Source: Aromatoleum petrolei
Lineage (GTDB): Bacteria; Pseudomonadota; Gammaproteobacteria; Burkholderiales; Rhodocyclaceae
Direction of reading: 5' to 3'
Length of the DNA stretch: 64,000 nucleotides
NCBI RefSeq assembly: GCF_017894385.1
Contig: NZ_CP059560.1
Span: forward strand, 1,798,001 to 1,862,000
The position numbers and the translations under genes are program-made. The notes below the pieces were generated by a model. That model was not told the DNA's origin, did not search any database, and was given only the letters and a program-made list of their open reading frames with translations. This document shows, piece after piece, positions 41,564 to 50,401 of this stretch. The first letter of the stretch is position 1, and each line of letters starts with the position of its first letter.

Positions 41564-42492
41564 ATTGCCTCTCCAAACGCCTTTGCATAACGCGCGCCGA
41601 TCGCCACGCGATCCGGCGCATGATTCTGCCCCCCGCGACTGGCGATCTTGATCGATCCCATCAACGACGCCAAGCGGCCAGTCCGCGTCCAATCGTAACC
41701 TTCTGCAATTCCGTACAGCAGACCAGCCCGATAGGCATCGCCACAACCGGTCGGGTCAACCACTTCGTCGGGTGGCACGCAGGGAATCTCGACGCACCGT
41801 CCTTCCGCATAGATGCGCGAGCCCTCGGGCCCCAGCGTCACGACCAGCGCCTCGACACTTTCCGCCAACTGCTCCAGGGAACGCCCGGTACGCTCGCACA
41901 GCAGACGCGCTTCGTAATCATTGACCGTGCAATAGGTGGCCTGGTTCAAGCACTGGAGCAACTCCTCGCCCGAAAAGAGCGGCATGCCCTGGCCCGGATC
42001 GAACACGAAAGGAACGCCCGCATCGGCGAACTGCGCGACATGGTTGAGCATGCCGTCGCGACCGTCCGGCGACACGATGCCGAGCCTCACCCCGTTCGCG
42101 TCCTGCACCCGGTTGAGATGCGAGTGGTTCATCGCGCCGGGGTGGAAAGCCGTGATCTGGTTGTCGTCGAGATCGGTGGTGATGAAGGCCTGCGCGGTGA
42201 AGCTCTCCGGCACCTGCCTCACGTGATCCTGGCGCAGCCCGAGGCGCTGCAGGCGCTGGCGATACGGCTCGGCGTCATCCCCCACCGTCGCCATGATCAG
42301 CGGATCGGCCCCCAGCAGTTTCAGGTTGTAGGCGATGTTGCCGGCGCATCCGCCGAACTCGCGCCGCATGTCGGGCACGAGAAAGGACACATTCAGGATG
42401 TGGATCTGTTCAGGAAGGATGTGGCGCTTGAAGCGATCATGAAAAACCATGATCGTGTCGTAAGCCATGGAGCCGCAGACGAGGATGGACAT
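41557..42492 (-). CDS. PfkB-family carbohydrate/nucleoside kinase
   Basis: A 311-residue ribokinase-fold kinase. The N-terminal glycine motif is GGCAGNIAYNLKLLGAD and the C-terminal signature DPTGCGDAYRAGLL contains the catalytic Asp. Overall similarity is to the adenosine-kinase-like branch found in proteobacteria; the substrate cannot be fixed from sequence. It lies between the HIT gene (54 bases upstream) and the SlyB-like lipoprotein gene, all on the minus strand. Confidence 0.9.
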   Translation of the reverse strand: MSILVCGSMAYDTIMVFHDRFKRHILPEQIHILNVSFLVPDMRREFGGCAGNIAYNLKLLGADPLIMATVGDDAEPYRQRLQRLGLRQDHVRQVPESFTAQAFITTDLDDNQITAFHPGAMNHSHLNRVQDANGVRLGIVSPDGRDGMLNHVAQFADAGVPFVFDPGQGMPLFSGEELLQCLNQATYCTVNDYEARLLCERTGRSLEQLAESVEALVVTLGPEGSRIYAEGRCVEIPCVPPDEVVDPTGCGDAYRAGLLYGIAEGYDWTRTGRLASLMGSIKIASRGGQNHAPDRVAIGARYAKAFGEAIW

Positions 42493-42546
42493 TCGGGAAC
42501 CCGGGTCGGAAAAATTCCGCCATTATAGGGTGCGGAGCCATCGCCC

Positions 42547-42957
42547 CTACAGCGCCGCCCGGAGCTTTGCCGCCGCCTCCTCCAGGGCCTCGCGCGCGGG
42601 ATTCTTCGCCGGCCACGCCAGCCCCATCCCGTCACCCTCCCAGCGCGGCACAACGTGGATGTGGAAGTGGAACACCGTCTGGGCCCCGGCCTTCTCGTTC
42701 GCCTGCAGCAAGGTCACGCCCTCGCAGCCGAACACCGACTTCACCGCACGCGCCATGCGGGCCGCGGTACGGAAAGCTGCGCCGGCCAGCTCGTCGTCGA
42801 GTTCGTAGATATTCGCGCGATGCGGCTTCACGGCCACCAGCATGTGCCCGGGATTCACCGACTGCAAATCCATGAACACCAGCGTCGACTCGTCCTCGAA
42901 CACCTTCGAAGCAGGCAGTTCACTTTTCACGATACGGCAGAACACACAGTTTTCCAT
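42547..42957 (-). CDS. HIT-family nucleotide hydrolase
   Basis: A 136-residue histidine-triad protein with the signature HFHIHVVPRW and the N-terminal CVFCRIVKSELPASKVFED, where two cysteines hint at a zinc site. HIT proteins hydrolyse nucleoside phosphoramidates or dinucleotides. It diverges from olsB and heads a short minus-strand unit with the PfkB kinase and lipoprotein genes. Confidence 0.93.
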   Translation of the reverse strand: MENCVFCRIVKSELPASKVFEDESTLVFMDLQSVNPGHMLVAVKPHRANIYELDDELAGAAFRTAARMARAVKSVFGCEGVTLLQANEKAGAQTVFHFHIHVVPRWEGDGMGLAWPAKNPAREALEEAAAKLRAAL

Positions 42958-43075
42958 TGAATCTCCCCAAACGGACGGAATCCGATTTCGTCACCCCATC
43001 GTAACGTCCTCGTCATGGCGCCGCAACGCAGCATTTCAACAATGCATGCCACACGCCAGAACAAGGATGAAAGCC

Positions 43076-43834
43076 ATGCTTCAGAAACAGGCGCATACCG
43101 CGGAACGCCGCACCCGCAACCTGCACGTCGGGCTCGCCGGCTGCGAAACCGAAATCCTCGAAGCCCAGAAACTGCGCTACCGTGTCTTCGCCGACGAAAT
43201 GGGCGCCCGCCTGCCGAGCCGCACCCCGGGCGTCGATCGCGACATCTACGACCCCTACTGCGAGCACCTGATCGTGCGCGACGAGTCCGCGGGGCGCATC
43301 GTCGGCACCTATCGCATCCTCTCGCCTGCCGCCGCGCGCAAGGTCGGCGGCTACTACTCGGAAAACGAATTCGATCTCACCCGCCTGCACCACCTGCGCA
43401 GCCGCATCGTGGAGATCGGCCGCTCCTGCATCGACGCCGACTATCGCAGCGGCGCCGTCATCGCCCTCCTGTGGGGCGGCCTCGCCCGCTACATGCAGGA
43501 GAATGGCTACGACTACCTGATCGGCTGCGCCTCCATCAGCATGGCCGACGGCGGACACATCGCTGCGAGCCTGTACAATCGGCTCAAGGAAGAACACGCC
43601 TCGCCGCTCGAATACCGCGTGTTCCCGCGCTGTCCGCTGCCGCTCGAACACCTGCGCTCGGACCTGCCGGGCGAAGCGCCGCCGCTGATCAAGGGATACC
43701 TGCGCGCCGGCGCGTGGATCTGCGGCGAACCTGCATGGGACCCCGACTTCAACACCGCCGACCTACCCATCCTGATGCCGATGACCAAGGTGGACGGCCG
43801 TTACGCCAAACACTTCATGGGACGCAAAGACTGA
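43076..43834 (+). CDS. olsB: L-ornithine N-alpha-acyltransferase (GNAT fold)
   Basis: First enzyme of ornithine-lipid synthesis, moving a 3-hydroxyacyl group from ACP to ornithine. The 252-residue protein has the family features AQKLRYRVFADEMGA, VGTYRILSP, EIGRSCIDADYRSGAVI, and a C-terminal PPLIKGYLRAGAWICGEPAWD. The ATG at 43076 has AAGGA 8 bases upstream and was preferred over ATGs at 43067 and 43046. It is followed immediately by an olsA-type gene. Confidence 0.9.
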   Translation: MLQKQAHTAERRTRNLHVGLAGCETEILEAQKLRYRVFADEMGARLPSRTPGVDRDIYDPYCEHLIVRDESAGRIVGTYRILSPAAARKVGGYYSENEFDLTRLHHLRSRIVEIGRSCIDADYRSGAVIALLWGGLARYMQENGYDYLIGCASISMADGGHIAASLYNRLKEEHASPLEYRVFPRCPLPLEHLRSDLPGEAPPLIKGYLRAGAWICGEPAWDPDFNTADLPILMPMTKVDGRYAKHFMGRKD

Positions 43835-44670
43835 ATCCCACTGCCCCGCCCCCTGCCGCCCGACCGACGACCGGACGCATCGTCCGGTCCTGGCGCTACC
43901 TGCGGCTCGCCCTGCACATCGCCCAAGGTTTGCTGACGGTCCTGACGGTCTATCCGCTGACCGAGAAGTCCACACACCGCCAGCTGCGCGGGCGCTGGTC
44001 GCAACACCTGCTTGCCATCCTCGGCATCGAACTGCGAACGAGGGGTGTAGCGGTGCAGCCTAGCTGCATGCTCGTCGCCAACCACATCTCGTGGCTCGAC
44101 ATCTTCGTCATCAACGCAATCGCGCCGTCCGCCTTCGTCTCCAAAGCCGAGGTACGCGCCTGGCCGCTCATAGGCTGGCTCGCCGCGAAGAACGAGACCG
44201 TGTTCCTGCGACGCGGCAGCCGCGGCCACGCAAAGATCGTCAACGCCGAGATCGGCGCCCTGCTCGACGCAGGACGCAACGTCGCACTGTTTCCCGAAGG
44301 CACGACCACCGACGGCAGCCATGTCCTGCACTTCCACGCTGCCCTGCTGCAGCCGGCGATCGAATCGGGCCACGCTATCCAGCCGATGGCGATCTCGTAT
44401 CACCACCCGGACGGCTCTCCGTCCCGCGCTGCCGCCTACGACGGCGATCTCACTCTGGGACAGTGCATCGCGAACATCATCGCCACGCAAGGACTCGTCG
44501 CCGGACTGCACGTGGGAGCGTCGCTCGACAGCCAGGGCGTCCACCGTCGCGAACTCGCGAACGCCGCGCGCGAGGCGATCATGGGGGCCACCGGCATCGC
44601 TGAGGGTAAGCCCGAACAAGCGGGGGCTGACGAAGGCTCGGGGCTCGAGCAGCCAGCCACGATCACCTGA
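43831..44670 (+). CDS. olsA: Lyso-ornithine lipid O-acyltransferase (PlsC family), apparent CTG start
   Basis: Second enzyme of ornithine-lipid synthesis, acylating lyso-ornithine lipid. PlsC motifs are ANHISWLDIF (catalytic HxxxxD) and LFPEGTTTDG; the N-terminal region RYLRLALHIAQGLLTVLTV is a membrane helix. In this frame there is no ATG or GTG before the catalytic motif. The best start is a CTG at 43831 overlapping the olsB TGA (sequence CTGA), giving 279 residues; a TTG further in would cut the membrane helix. Function is clear, the start is unusual. Confidence 0.88.
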   Translation: MNPTAPPPAARPTTGRIVRSWRYLRLALHIAQGLLTVLTVYPLTEKSTHRQLRGRWSQHLLAILGIELRTRGVAVQPSCMLVANHISWLDIFVINAIAPSAFVSKAEVRAWPLIGWLAAKNETVFLRRGSRGHAKIVNAEIGALLDAGRNVALFPEGTTTDGSHVLHFHAALLQPAIESGHAIQPMAISYHHPDGSPSRAAAYDGDLTLGQCIANIIATQGLVAGLHVGASLDSQGVHRRELANAAREAIMGATGIAEGKPEQAGADEGSGLEQPATIT

Positions 44671-44713
44671 CGCCCCCGCGCCACAACAATGAGCTGCTGC
44701 GATTGCTCGCAGG

Positions 44714-45511
44714 CTAAGCCTGCACCTGAAACACCGCACCATCCTCGAGCCGCACGGCGGTGAGTTTTCCGCCCCACACGCAGCCCGAATCGAGAGCGAT
44801 GAGACCGGGCGTGCGGTAAAACCCCAAAGCCGACCAGTGTCCGCAAACGATGGTATGAGTAGTGCTCCGCCGTCCCGGAACCTGAAACCACGGCATCGTC
44901 CCGATGGGAGCCTTCATCGGCGGCCCCTTCGCCTGCAGCGCCATACGACCGTCGGCCGTACAGAAACGCATCCGTGTCAGCGCATTCACGATCACCCGAT
45001 AGCGATCCCAGCCCACGAATTCGTCCGACCAGGTTTCTGGCTCGTTGCCACCCAGGTGCAGCAGCAGATCGTTCGCCGCCGGCCCCGCCAGCACCTCGCC
45101 CACTTCGACCGCGAGCTGCAGCGCCCGCGAAATCGTCCAGCCGGGGAGCATGCCCGCATGCACCATTGCGAACTCGCCCTCGACATGCGCCAAGGGGCGG
45201 CTCGCCACCCACGCCAGCAGTTCGTCGCGATCGGGTGCCTCCAGCACCTGGAACAAGGTGTCGTCGTCATCGAGCCGCTTGTGGCCCGCACCGACCATCA
45301 GCAGGTAAAGATCGTGATTGCCCAGCACGACCGTGGCAGCGTCGCCCAGTTCGCGCAGGAAGCGCAGCGTCTGCACCGACTCCGGTCCACGGTTCACCAT
45401 ATCGCCGACCACCCACAGGCGATCGACAGCAGGGTCGAATGCAATCCGCTCCAGCAGGCGCTGAAGCACCGAGTAACACCCCTGAATGTCACCTACCGCG
45501 TAAATCGCCAT
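44714..45511 (-). CDS. apaH: Symmetrical bis(5'-nucleosyl)-tetraphosphatase
   Basis: Hydrolyses Ap4A to two ADP, removing stress dinucleotides and influencing RNA caps. The 265-residue protein has the metallophosphatase motifs GDIQGCYSVLQRLL, GDMVNRGPESVQTLRFL and GNHDLYLL, and the family-specific MVHAGMLPGW. It is not next to apaG here. It starts 151 bases downstream of the polysaccharide locus. Confidence 0.97.
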   Translation of the reverse strand: MAIYAVGDIQGCYSVLQRLLERIAFDPAVDRLWVVGDMVNRGPESVQTLRFLRELGDAATVVLGNHDLYLLMVGAGHKRLDDDDTLFQVLEAPDRDELLAWVASRPLAHVEGEFAMVHAGMLPGWTISRALQLAVEVGEVLAGPAANDLLLHLGGNEPETWSDEFVGWDRYRVIVNALTRMRFCTADGRMALQAKGPPMKAPIGTMPWFQVPGRRSTTHTIVCGHWSALGFYRTPGLIALDSGCVWGGKLTAVRLEDGAVFQVQA

Positions 45512-45583
45512 CGCATACTTGGCGCTTCACCGGTATCACGGAACGGCGGCGCCACAACCCAAATGAGATCCTGGCATTCTATC

Positions 45584-45665
45584 TTGTAGGGGCGGCTTCG
45601 GCCGCGAATCGGCATGCGGTCAAGTGACGGGGCTCTGTTCGCGGCCGAAGTCGCGCCCGCAATTA
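45584..45665. repeat. REP/BIME-like inverted repeat pair
   Basis: TTGTAGGGGCGGCTTCGGCC with GCGAATCGG (left) and TTCGCGGCCGAAGTCGCGCC (right) are inverted copies of one motif, GCTTCGGCCGCGAA, about 30 bases apart. The TGTAGG-plus-GCGGCTTCGGCCGCGA pattern is typical of REP elements in pseudomonads and relatives. The pair lies between the apaH start and the 3' end of the polysaccharide dehydratase gene, marking the locus boundary. Confidence 0.6.
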
Positions 45666-47573
45666 CGCCCGGTCGCCGGCGCGCGCCAATTTGCTCTCGC
45701 TCTCTACGATGCGCAAGGAAGGACGCCCTCCCATCGGGACGTACTCCGGAACCCACCGCAACAACCCCCGGCGCACGTCGTCATCGGTCACCGGTCCGGG
45801 CTGTGCGAGCCACGCATTGAGCTCGGCCAGGAAGCTCGCCGCAACCGACCTCGACCGCGCGATGCGCAACTTCGGATGTGGCGTTTCGCGTGTCACTTCA
45901 GAATCCGCGAGTAATTCCTCATACAACTTCTCGCCAGGCCTAAGGCCCGAGAACTCTATCCGGATGTCGTTTTCCGAGTAACCCGACAACCGGATCATGT
46001 TGCGCGCGAGATCGACGATTTTTACCGGCTCGCCCATGTCGAGTACGAACACCTCCCCCCCCTGCCCCATCGCCGCGGCTTGCAGCACGAGTTGGGCCGC
46101 CTCGGGGATAGACATGAAGTAGCGGTTGATGTCGGGGTGCGTCACCGTCACCGGACCACCGCGTGCGATCTGCTCCTGGAACTTGGGAATCACGCTCCCG
46201 GTACTGCCGAGCACATTGCCGAAGCGCACCATCTCGATCTGAGTTACTCCGCCCCGCGAATGCAGCGCCTCGCATGCCATCTCGGCAAGGCGCTTCGTCG
46301 CCCCCATCACATTCGTCGGGTTCACCGCCTTGTCGGTCGAGATCAGCACAAAACGTTCAGCGCCATAACGCTGCGCATGCTCAGCCACCCGCAGGGTTCC
46401 AAGTACGTTATTGCGCACTGCCTGCCAAGCATTGCGAACTTCCATTAGCGGTACGTGCTTGTAGGCCGCCGCGTGGAAGACTGCATGTGGGCGCCAGGCT
46501 GCAAATAGCTCATCAAGCCGCGCCGTATCCTTAACGTCACCCGCCAAGCAAACGATCTCGACCTCCGGCCGATGCAGCGTGAACCACTGCTCGATCGTGT
46601 ATAGGGCAAACTCACTCGCTTCGAACAACACCAACCGCGCCGGAGCAAAACGCGCCAACTGTCGGCACAATTCACTCCCGATCGAGCCCCCTGCTCCCGT
46701 CACCAGTACCGTCTTGCCGGTGAGCATCGCCTGGACGTGCGCAGCATCGATACGCACGGGTGCGCGCCCAAGCAGATCCTCGATCGCAACCGGCCGCATG
46801 GCGTTGATCGCAACCCGCCCACTCATCAGATCCTCGAGGCCCGGAACGGTAAAGACGTGGGCACCAGCACGGACGGCAAGATCCGTCGCACGGCGCAGGA
46901 CATCGCTGGCTGCCGAGGGCATTGCGAGAATCACATGCTTCGCCCGGTGATCGGCGAGAACATCAGGAAGTTCGTCGACCGACCCAGCCACGGAATGACC
47001 ACAAAGCTCCAGTCCCCACTTGGAACGGTCGTCATCAACCAGCGCGACCACGCGCCAATCGGCGCTACGCTCAAGCGCGCGGACAAGCATCAGGCCTCCG
47101 GCCCCCGCTCCGACCACGACCACGGGCTTCCCCTGTGCGATCAGCCCGCCGTACAGATGATGCTCCTTCCACATACGCCATGCGGCCCGGCCACCTCCCA
47201 TCACCACAAGCAACAGGACCGGATACACGAGCATCAGCGAGCGGGGAATCCCAGGATTGCCGCGGTCGAGCGCAACAAGCACCACCAGCACCAGCGCAGA
47301 CAACGCGACCGCCGTCAGCACCCGCTTCAGATCAGGCAGGCTCGCGAACACCCACATTCCGCGGTACAGCCCGGCCCAACGACACGCCACAGCCTGCGTC
47401 GCCACCAAAACCCCAAGCCCCAGAAGTAATGGCTGTTCGTATTCCGCAGGCCACTCGAAGTTAAAGCGGATCAGGAGCCCACCGACCCACGCCACCACGA
47501 CGGCGAACAGGTCGAAAAGAAACACCAGCAGGGAGCGTAAGGACCTATGCATCGATTCCGTGGGCGACATCAT
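45663..47573 (-). CDS. Membrane-bound nucleoside-diphosphate-sugar 4,6-dehydratase, PglF/CapD/WbpM type
   Basis: A 636-residue protein with about four N-terminal membrane helices, a CoA-binding-like Rossmann domain (VVVGAGAGGLMLVRAL), and a C-terminal SDR dehydratase domain with TGAGGSIGSELCRQL and STDKAVNPTNVMGATK. Members convert UDP-GlcNAc to the 4-keto-6-deoxy sugar; the catalytic tyrosine of classical SDRs is replaced (VMGATK), as is usual in this family. It is the last gene of the locus. The start is uncertain among ATGs at 47573, 47570 and 47552. Confidence 0.93.
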   Translation of the reverse strand: MMSPTESMHRSLRSLLVFLFDLFAVVVAWVGGLLIRFNFEWPAEYEQPLLLGLGVLVATQAVACRWAGLYRGMWVFASLPDLKRVLTAVALSALVLVVLVALDRGNPGIPRSLMLVYPVLLLVVMGGGRAAWRMWKEHHLYGGLIAQGKPVVVVGAGAGGLMLVRALERSADWRVVALVDDDRSKWGLELCGHSVAGSVDELPDVLADHRAKHVILAMPSAASDVLRRATDLAVRAGAHVFTVPGLEDLMSGRVAINAMRPVAIEDLLGRAPVRIDAAHVQAMLTGKTVLVTGAGGSIGSELCRQLARFAPARLVLFEASEFALYTIEQWFTLHRPEVEIVCLAGDVKDTARLDELFAAWRPHAVFHAAAYKHVPLMEVRNAWQAVRNNVLGTLRVAEHAQRYGAERFVLISTDKAVNPTNVMGATKRLAEMACEALHSRGGVTQIEMVRFGNVLGSTGSVIPKFQEQIARGGPVTVTHPDINRYFMSIPEAAQLVLQAAAMGQGGEVFVLDMGEPVKIVDLARNMIRLSGYSENDIRIEFSGLRPGEKLYEELLADSEVTRETPHPKLRIARSRSVAASFLAELNAWLAQPGPVTDDDVRRGLLRWVPEYVPMGGRPSLRIVESESKLARAGDRA

Positions 47574-47740
47574 ATGAGAAGAGTCTTCTTGTTCGACAGT
47601 TGTCAGCCACGCGTGCACCCGACTGAGGAGACACGCATCTCAGGTTGCATTGAAGCAGAATCAGCGGGGCGGAGCGACTGCAAATACACTCGGTAACACG
47701 CTATGACGGCTCGCATATGCTGCCCCAATCGCATGCTTGG

Positions 47741-48337
47741 CTATCGTTTCATGATCGCGCCGAGCGTCGCGACGATAATTCCCAAATCCCCAAGAAAGCT
47801 ATTGTTGGCAACATACTCGACGTAGTAGCGCTGCTTTATCGGCAAGATCTCCTGAACGTACGCGTCCTCGGGGCTATTCGACCGAGCAAGAATGTCGTTC
47901 TCATCCTTGAATTGAATCGATGCCCAATCCGTGACGCCAGGACGAACAGAGAGCACCTTCGTTCGCACCTCTTCCGGATAGAACGCGATATACCGGGGCA
48001 CCTCTGGACGGGGACCGACGATACTCATGCGTCCATATAGGACGTCGATCAACTGAGGCAGCTCATCGAGCTTCGTCTTCCGCAGGAAATGGCCCGCACG
48101 GGTCACCCGACGGTCCTTGCCAATCGTAATCTGCGGACCTTTTGCCTCAGCATTGACGGTCATCGTGCGGAATTTGTGAATGAGGAAGGTCCGTCCGAAA
48201 CGCCCGACGCGTTCCTGGCGAAAGAAGACCGGCCCCGCCGAGTCCAGTTTGATCCATCCCGCGATTGCCAGGAGCAGCGGCGAGAGCAATACCAGACCGA
48301 ACGCGCTGGACAGAATATCGAAACAACGCTTTAACAC
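47741..48337 (-). CDS. Initiating phosphoglycosyl transferase, PglC-like (Bac_transf)
   Basis: A 198-residue small monotopic phosphoglycosyl transferase that puts a sugar phosphate on undecaprenyl phosphate to begin repeat-unit assembly. It has an N-terminal re-entrant helix (FDILSSAFGLVLLSPLLLAI), FRQERVGRFGRTFLIHKFRTM-type residues, the catalytic Asp-Glu pair in KLDELPQLIDVL, and the GRMSIVGPRPEVP motif. Length fits PglC rather than larger WbaP/WcaJ enzymes. It lies 9 bases downstream of the aminotransferase gene. Confidence 0.92.
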   Translation of the reverse strand: MLKRCFDILSSAFGLVLLSPLLLAIAGWIKLDSAGPVFFRQERVGRFGRTFLIHKFRTMTVNAEAKGPQITIGKDRRVTRAGHFLRKTKLDELPQLIDVLYGRMSIVGPRPEVPRYIAFYPEEVRTKVLSVRPGVTDWASIQFKDENDILARSNSPEDAYVQEILPIKQRYYVEYVANNSFLGDLGIIVATLGAIMKR

Positions 48338-48346
48338 TTTGAAATC

Positions 48347-49510
48347 CTAGCCCAGGGATTCCTTGACCGCCCGCACGACGCGCTCAACCTCGCCGTCCGT
48401 CATCCGCGTATAGAGGGGCAGCGTCGCCGTTCTGTCGAATACGCGCTGGCTCACGGGGAACATGTCCGGCTTCAAGTCGTAGCGATCGCGCCAATAAGGC
48501 TGGAGGTGGAGAGGAACGTAATGAACGCTCATTCCGATTCCGCGCTCGAACATCCTTTCGATGAACGCATCACGAGCGCGGCCCCCCCCCGCTCCAAGCT
48601 GCACCACATAGAGATGCCACGAATGCAGATCGCCCTCGCGCGGGAGGGGCGGCAATATCAGTGGAAGGCCGGAAAGAGCCTCGTTGTATTGCTCCGCAAT
48701 ATGCTGCCTCCGGGTCTGAAATGCTCGGGCCTTTCTCAACTGGTGGATTCCTATCGAGGCCGCGATGTCGGTCAGATTGTACTTGAAGCCCGGCGCGATG
48801 ATCTCGTAGTACCAACTGGGGACGGTCGCGGTAAACCGGTCGAACGCATCGCGGTTAATGCCGTGAAGCCGCATGGTTCGCGCCCGCTTGGCAATGGCCG
48901 GATTGCGAGTCACCAGCATCCCGCCCTCGCCCGTGGTGATCGTCTTGTTGGCGTAGAAACTGAACACCGTCACATCGCTATCCAAGGTGCCGACAAGCCT
49001 TCCGTTGGACGTAGTGGGCAAGGCGTGAGCCGCATCCTCCACGACCTTTAATCCGTGGCGCCGCGCAATGTCGAGAATCTCGGACATCTCGGCGCTGCGG
49101 CCTGCAAAATGGACCGGAATGATCACCTTCGTCCGCGGAGTGATTGCGCGCTCGACTGCCTCCGGATCGATGCAGAGCGTGTCTGCGGAGATATCAACGA
49201 AGACGGGATCGGCACCCAGATAACGAACGACCTCTGCGGTGGCCGTAAAAGTGTGGGTCGTCGTGATGACCTCGTCGCCCGGGCCCACATCAAGAGCCTC
49301 GAGCGCAAGATGCAGTCCGGCGGTTGCAGAATTGACCGATATGGCCTCGACCCCGCCCTCCAGCCAGTTGGCGAAATCGTCCTCGAACTGCCTAGCCTTC
49401 GGACCCGTCGTAACCCATCCTGACCGAAGCGATGCGACAACCTCGGCGATCTCCTCTTCACCGATATCCGGCAGGGCAAAAGGTAAAAACTGTTCAACTG
49501 CGCGACTCAT
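48347..49510 (-). CDS. DegT/DnrJ/EryC1/StrS sugar aminotransferase
   Basis: PLP-dependent aminotransferase acting on a 4-keto (or 3-keto) nucleotide sugar. The 387-residue protein has the PLP lysine in [14 protein letters not shown] (Lys189), the ring-stacking and Asp region [11 protein letters not shown], and a [13 protein letters not shown] entry. It resembles the LegC/PglE branch. The start [18 protein letters not shown] at 49510 has GGAA at about 12 bases upstream. With the PglF-like and PglC-like neighbours it probably makes an amino sugar such as bacillosamine. Confidence 0.92.
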   Translation of the reverse strand: MSRAVEQFLPFALPDIGEEEIAEVVASLRSGWVTTGPKARQFEDDFANWLEGGVEAISVNSATAGLHLALEALDVGPGDEVITTTHTFTATAEVVRYLGADPVFVDISADTLCIDPEAVERAITPRTKVIIPVHFAGRSAEMSEILDIARRHGLKVVEDAAHALPTTSNGRLVGTLDSDVTVFSFYANKTITTGEGGMLVTRNPAIAKRARTMRLHGINRDAFDRFTATVPSWYYEIIAPGFKYNLTDIAASIGIHQLRKARAFQTRRQHIAEQYNEALSGLPLILPPLPREGDLHSWHLYVVQLGAGGGRARDAFIERMFERGIGMSVHYVPLHLQPYWRDRYDLKPDMFPVSQRVFDRTATLPLYTRMTDGEVERVVRAVKESLG

Positions 49511-49580
49511 AAGGACGGTTCCAAACAATCAATTTGGTTTCGGAAGAGGCTCTCTGGGAAATCGGCTTCAACTTCGACAA

Positions 49581-50207
49581 TCAAAGAACGTACTCATAAT
49601 GATTCATCCGCCGCCCTCCGGACCGTTCGCTGGTCTTAACCACCCGGAACCCCAGGCTCTGGTAGAAGCGGTTCACCTTCGTGTTCCCCATCGCGTCGGT
49701 CGTCAACTCCACCGCGCCGGCGCGGAATTTCGAACATCTCGCCAGAAACTCGCTGACCAAAGCCCTGCCGCAGCCCTGATGCAGAAGGTAGGGCGCGACA
49801 CCGACCGACGCCAGTTCCACCCGGCCGCAGGTCTCCAGCGACTCCCCCGAGCGCTCGCCGATTTGCTTCATATTCTCGCGGACACGTAACCACAAGCGGG
49901 GACGTAGGACCAGATGCAGGACGGCGGCCGACATCATCCTCTTCCTTCTGGAACCGAGCAACCTGTAAAATATTCCCGGGTTATAGAAGCCAGCGATAAA
50001 CCCGACCACGCTCTCCCGCTCATCCAACGCAACGAGAAACACTCTGTCGGGATAATCCAGGACTGTCTGATAGTATTCCCGGAGAAAAACTGGCCCGAGC
50101 AAGGTCATCAGGAACCCAGGAAATGCCTGGCGATGAATCTCGGCGACCTGATCCAGGTCGGTTTGCTTCACAGCACGCAACACGGGCGGTGCATAACGCT
50201 TCATCAT
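49581..50207 (-). CDS. GNAT-family N-acetyltransferase of the polysaccharide locus
   Basis: A 208-residue GNAT-fold protein. Motif A is visible as ELASVGVAPYLLHQGCGRALVSEFL and the C-terminal beta-strand region as NRFYQSLGFRVVKTSER. Given the aminotransferase and 4,6-dehydratase next to it, it may N-acetylate a 4-amino-4,6-dideoxy sugar, in place of the left-handed-helix PglD of the classical pathway; that is inference. The codons and the flanking DNA are less G+C-rich than the core genes. Confidence 0.85.
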   Translation of the reverse strand: MMKRYAPPVLRAVKQTDLDQVAEIHRQAFPGFLMTLLGPVFLREYYQTVLDYPDRVFLVALDERESVVGFIAGFYNPGIFYRLLGSRRKRMMSAAVLHLVLRPRLWLRVRENMKQIGERSGESLETCGRVELASVGVAPYLLHQGCGRALVSEFLARCSKFRAGAVELTTDAMGNTKVNRFYQSLGFRVVKTSERSGGRRMNHYEYVL

Positions 50208-50210
50208 ATA

Positions 50211-50324
50211 TCAGTCGCCAATCCAAATTCTCAGGAAGGCTTTGTACGCCTTACGGACCGGGGCCGGCACGTCCTTCCAAGACAAGACTCCCTTCATTTC
50301 CTCGGGGGTCCGCTCCACAGTCAC
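50211..50324 (-). CDS. Possible 37-residue small ORF or gene remnant
   Basis: In the 194-base gap between the GT4 and GNAT genes an open frame starts at GTG 50324, directly after an in-frame TAG, and ends at TGA 50211. The predicted product includes TPEEMKGVLSWKDVPAPVRK and ends AYKAFLRIWIGD. An internal ATG (ATGAAGGG) is an alternative start. It could be the 3' remnant of a degraded gene or a small protein; I recognise no family. The rest of the gap shows nothing clear. Confidence 0.25.
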   Translation of the reverse strand: MTVERTPEEMKGVLSWKDVPAPVRKAYKAFLRIWIGD

Positions 50325-50401
50325 CTACAAGAAATGTTCGCCCAAAGCGCGCTCGCACTTCGCCCTCCGCCGGCTTCGACCACCGGCCCCGGGAAAGCGA
50401 T

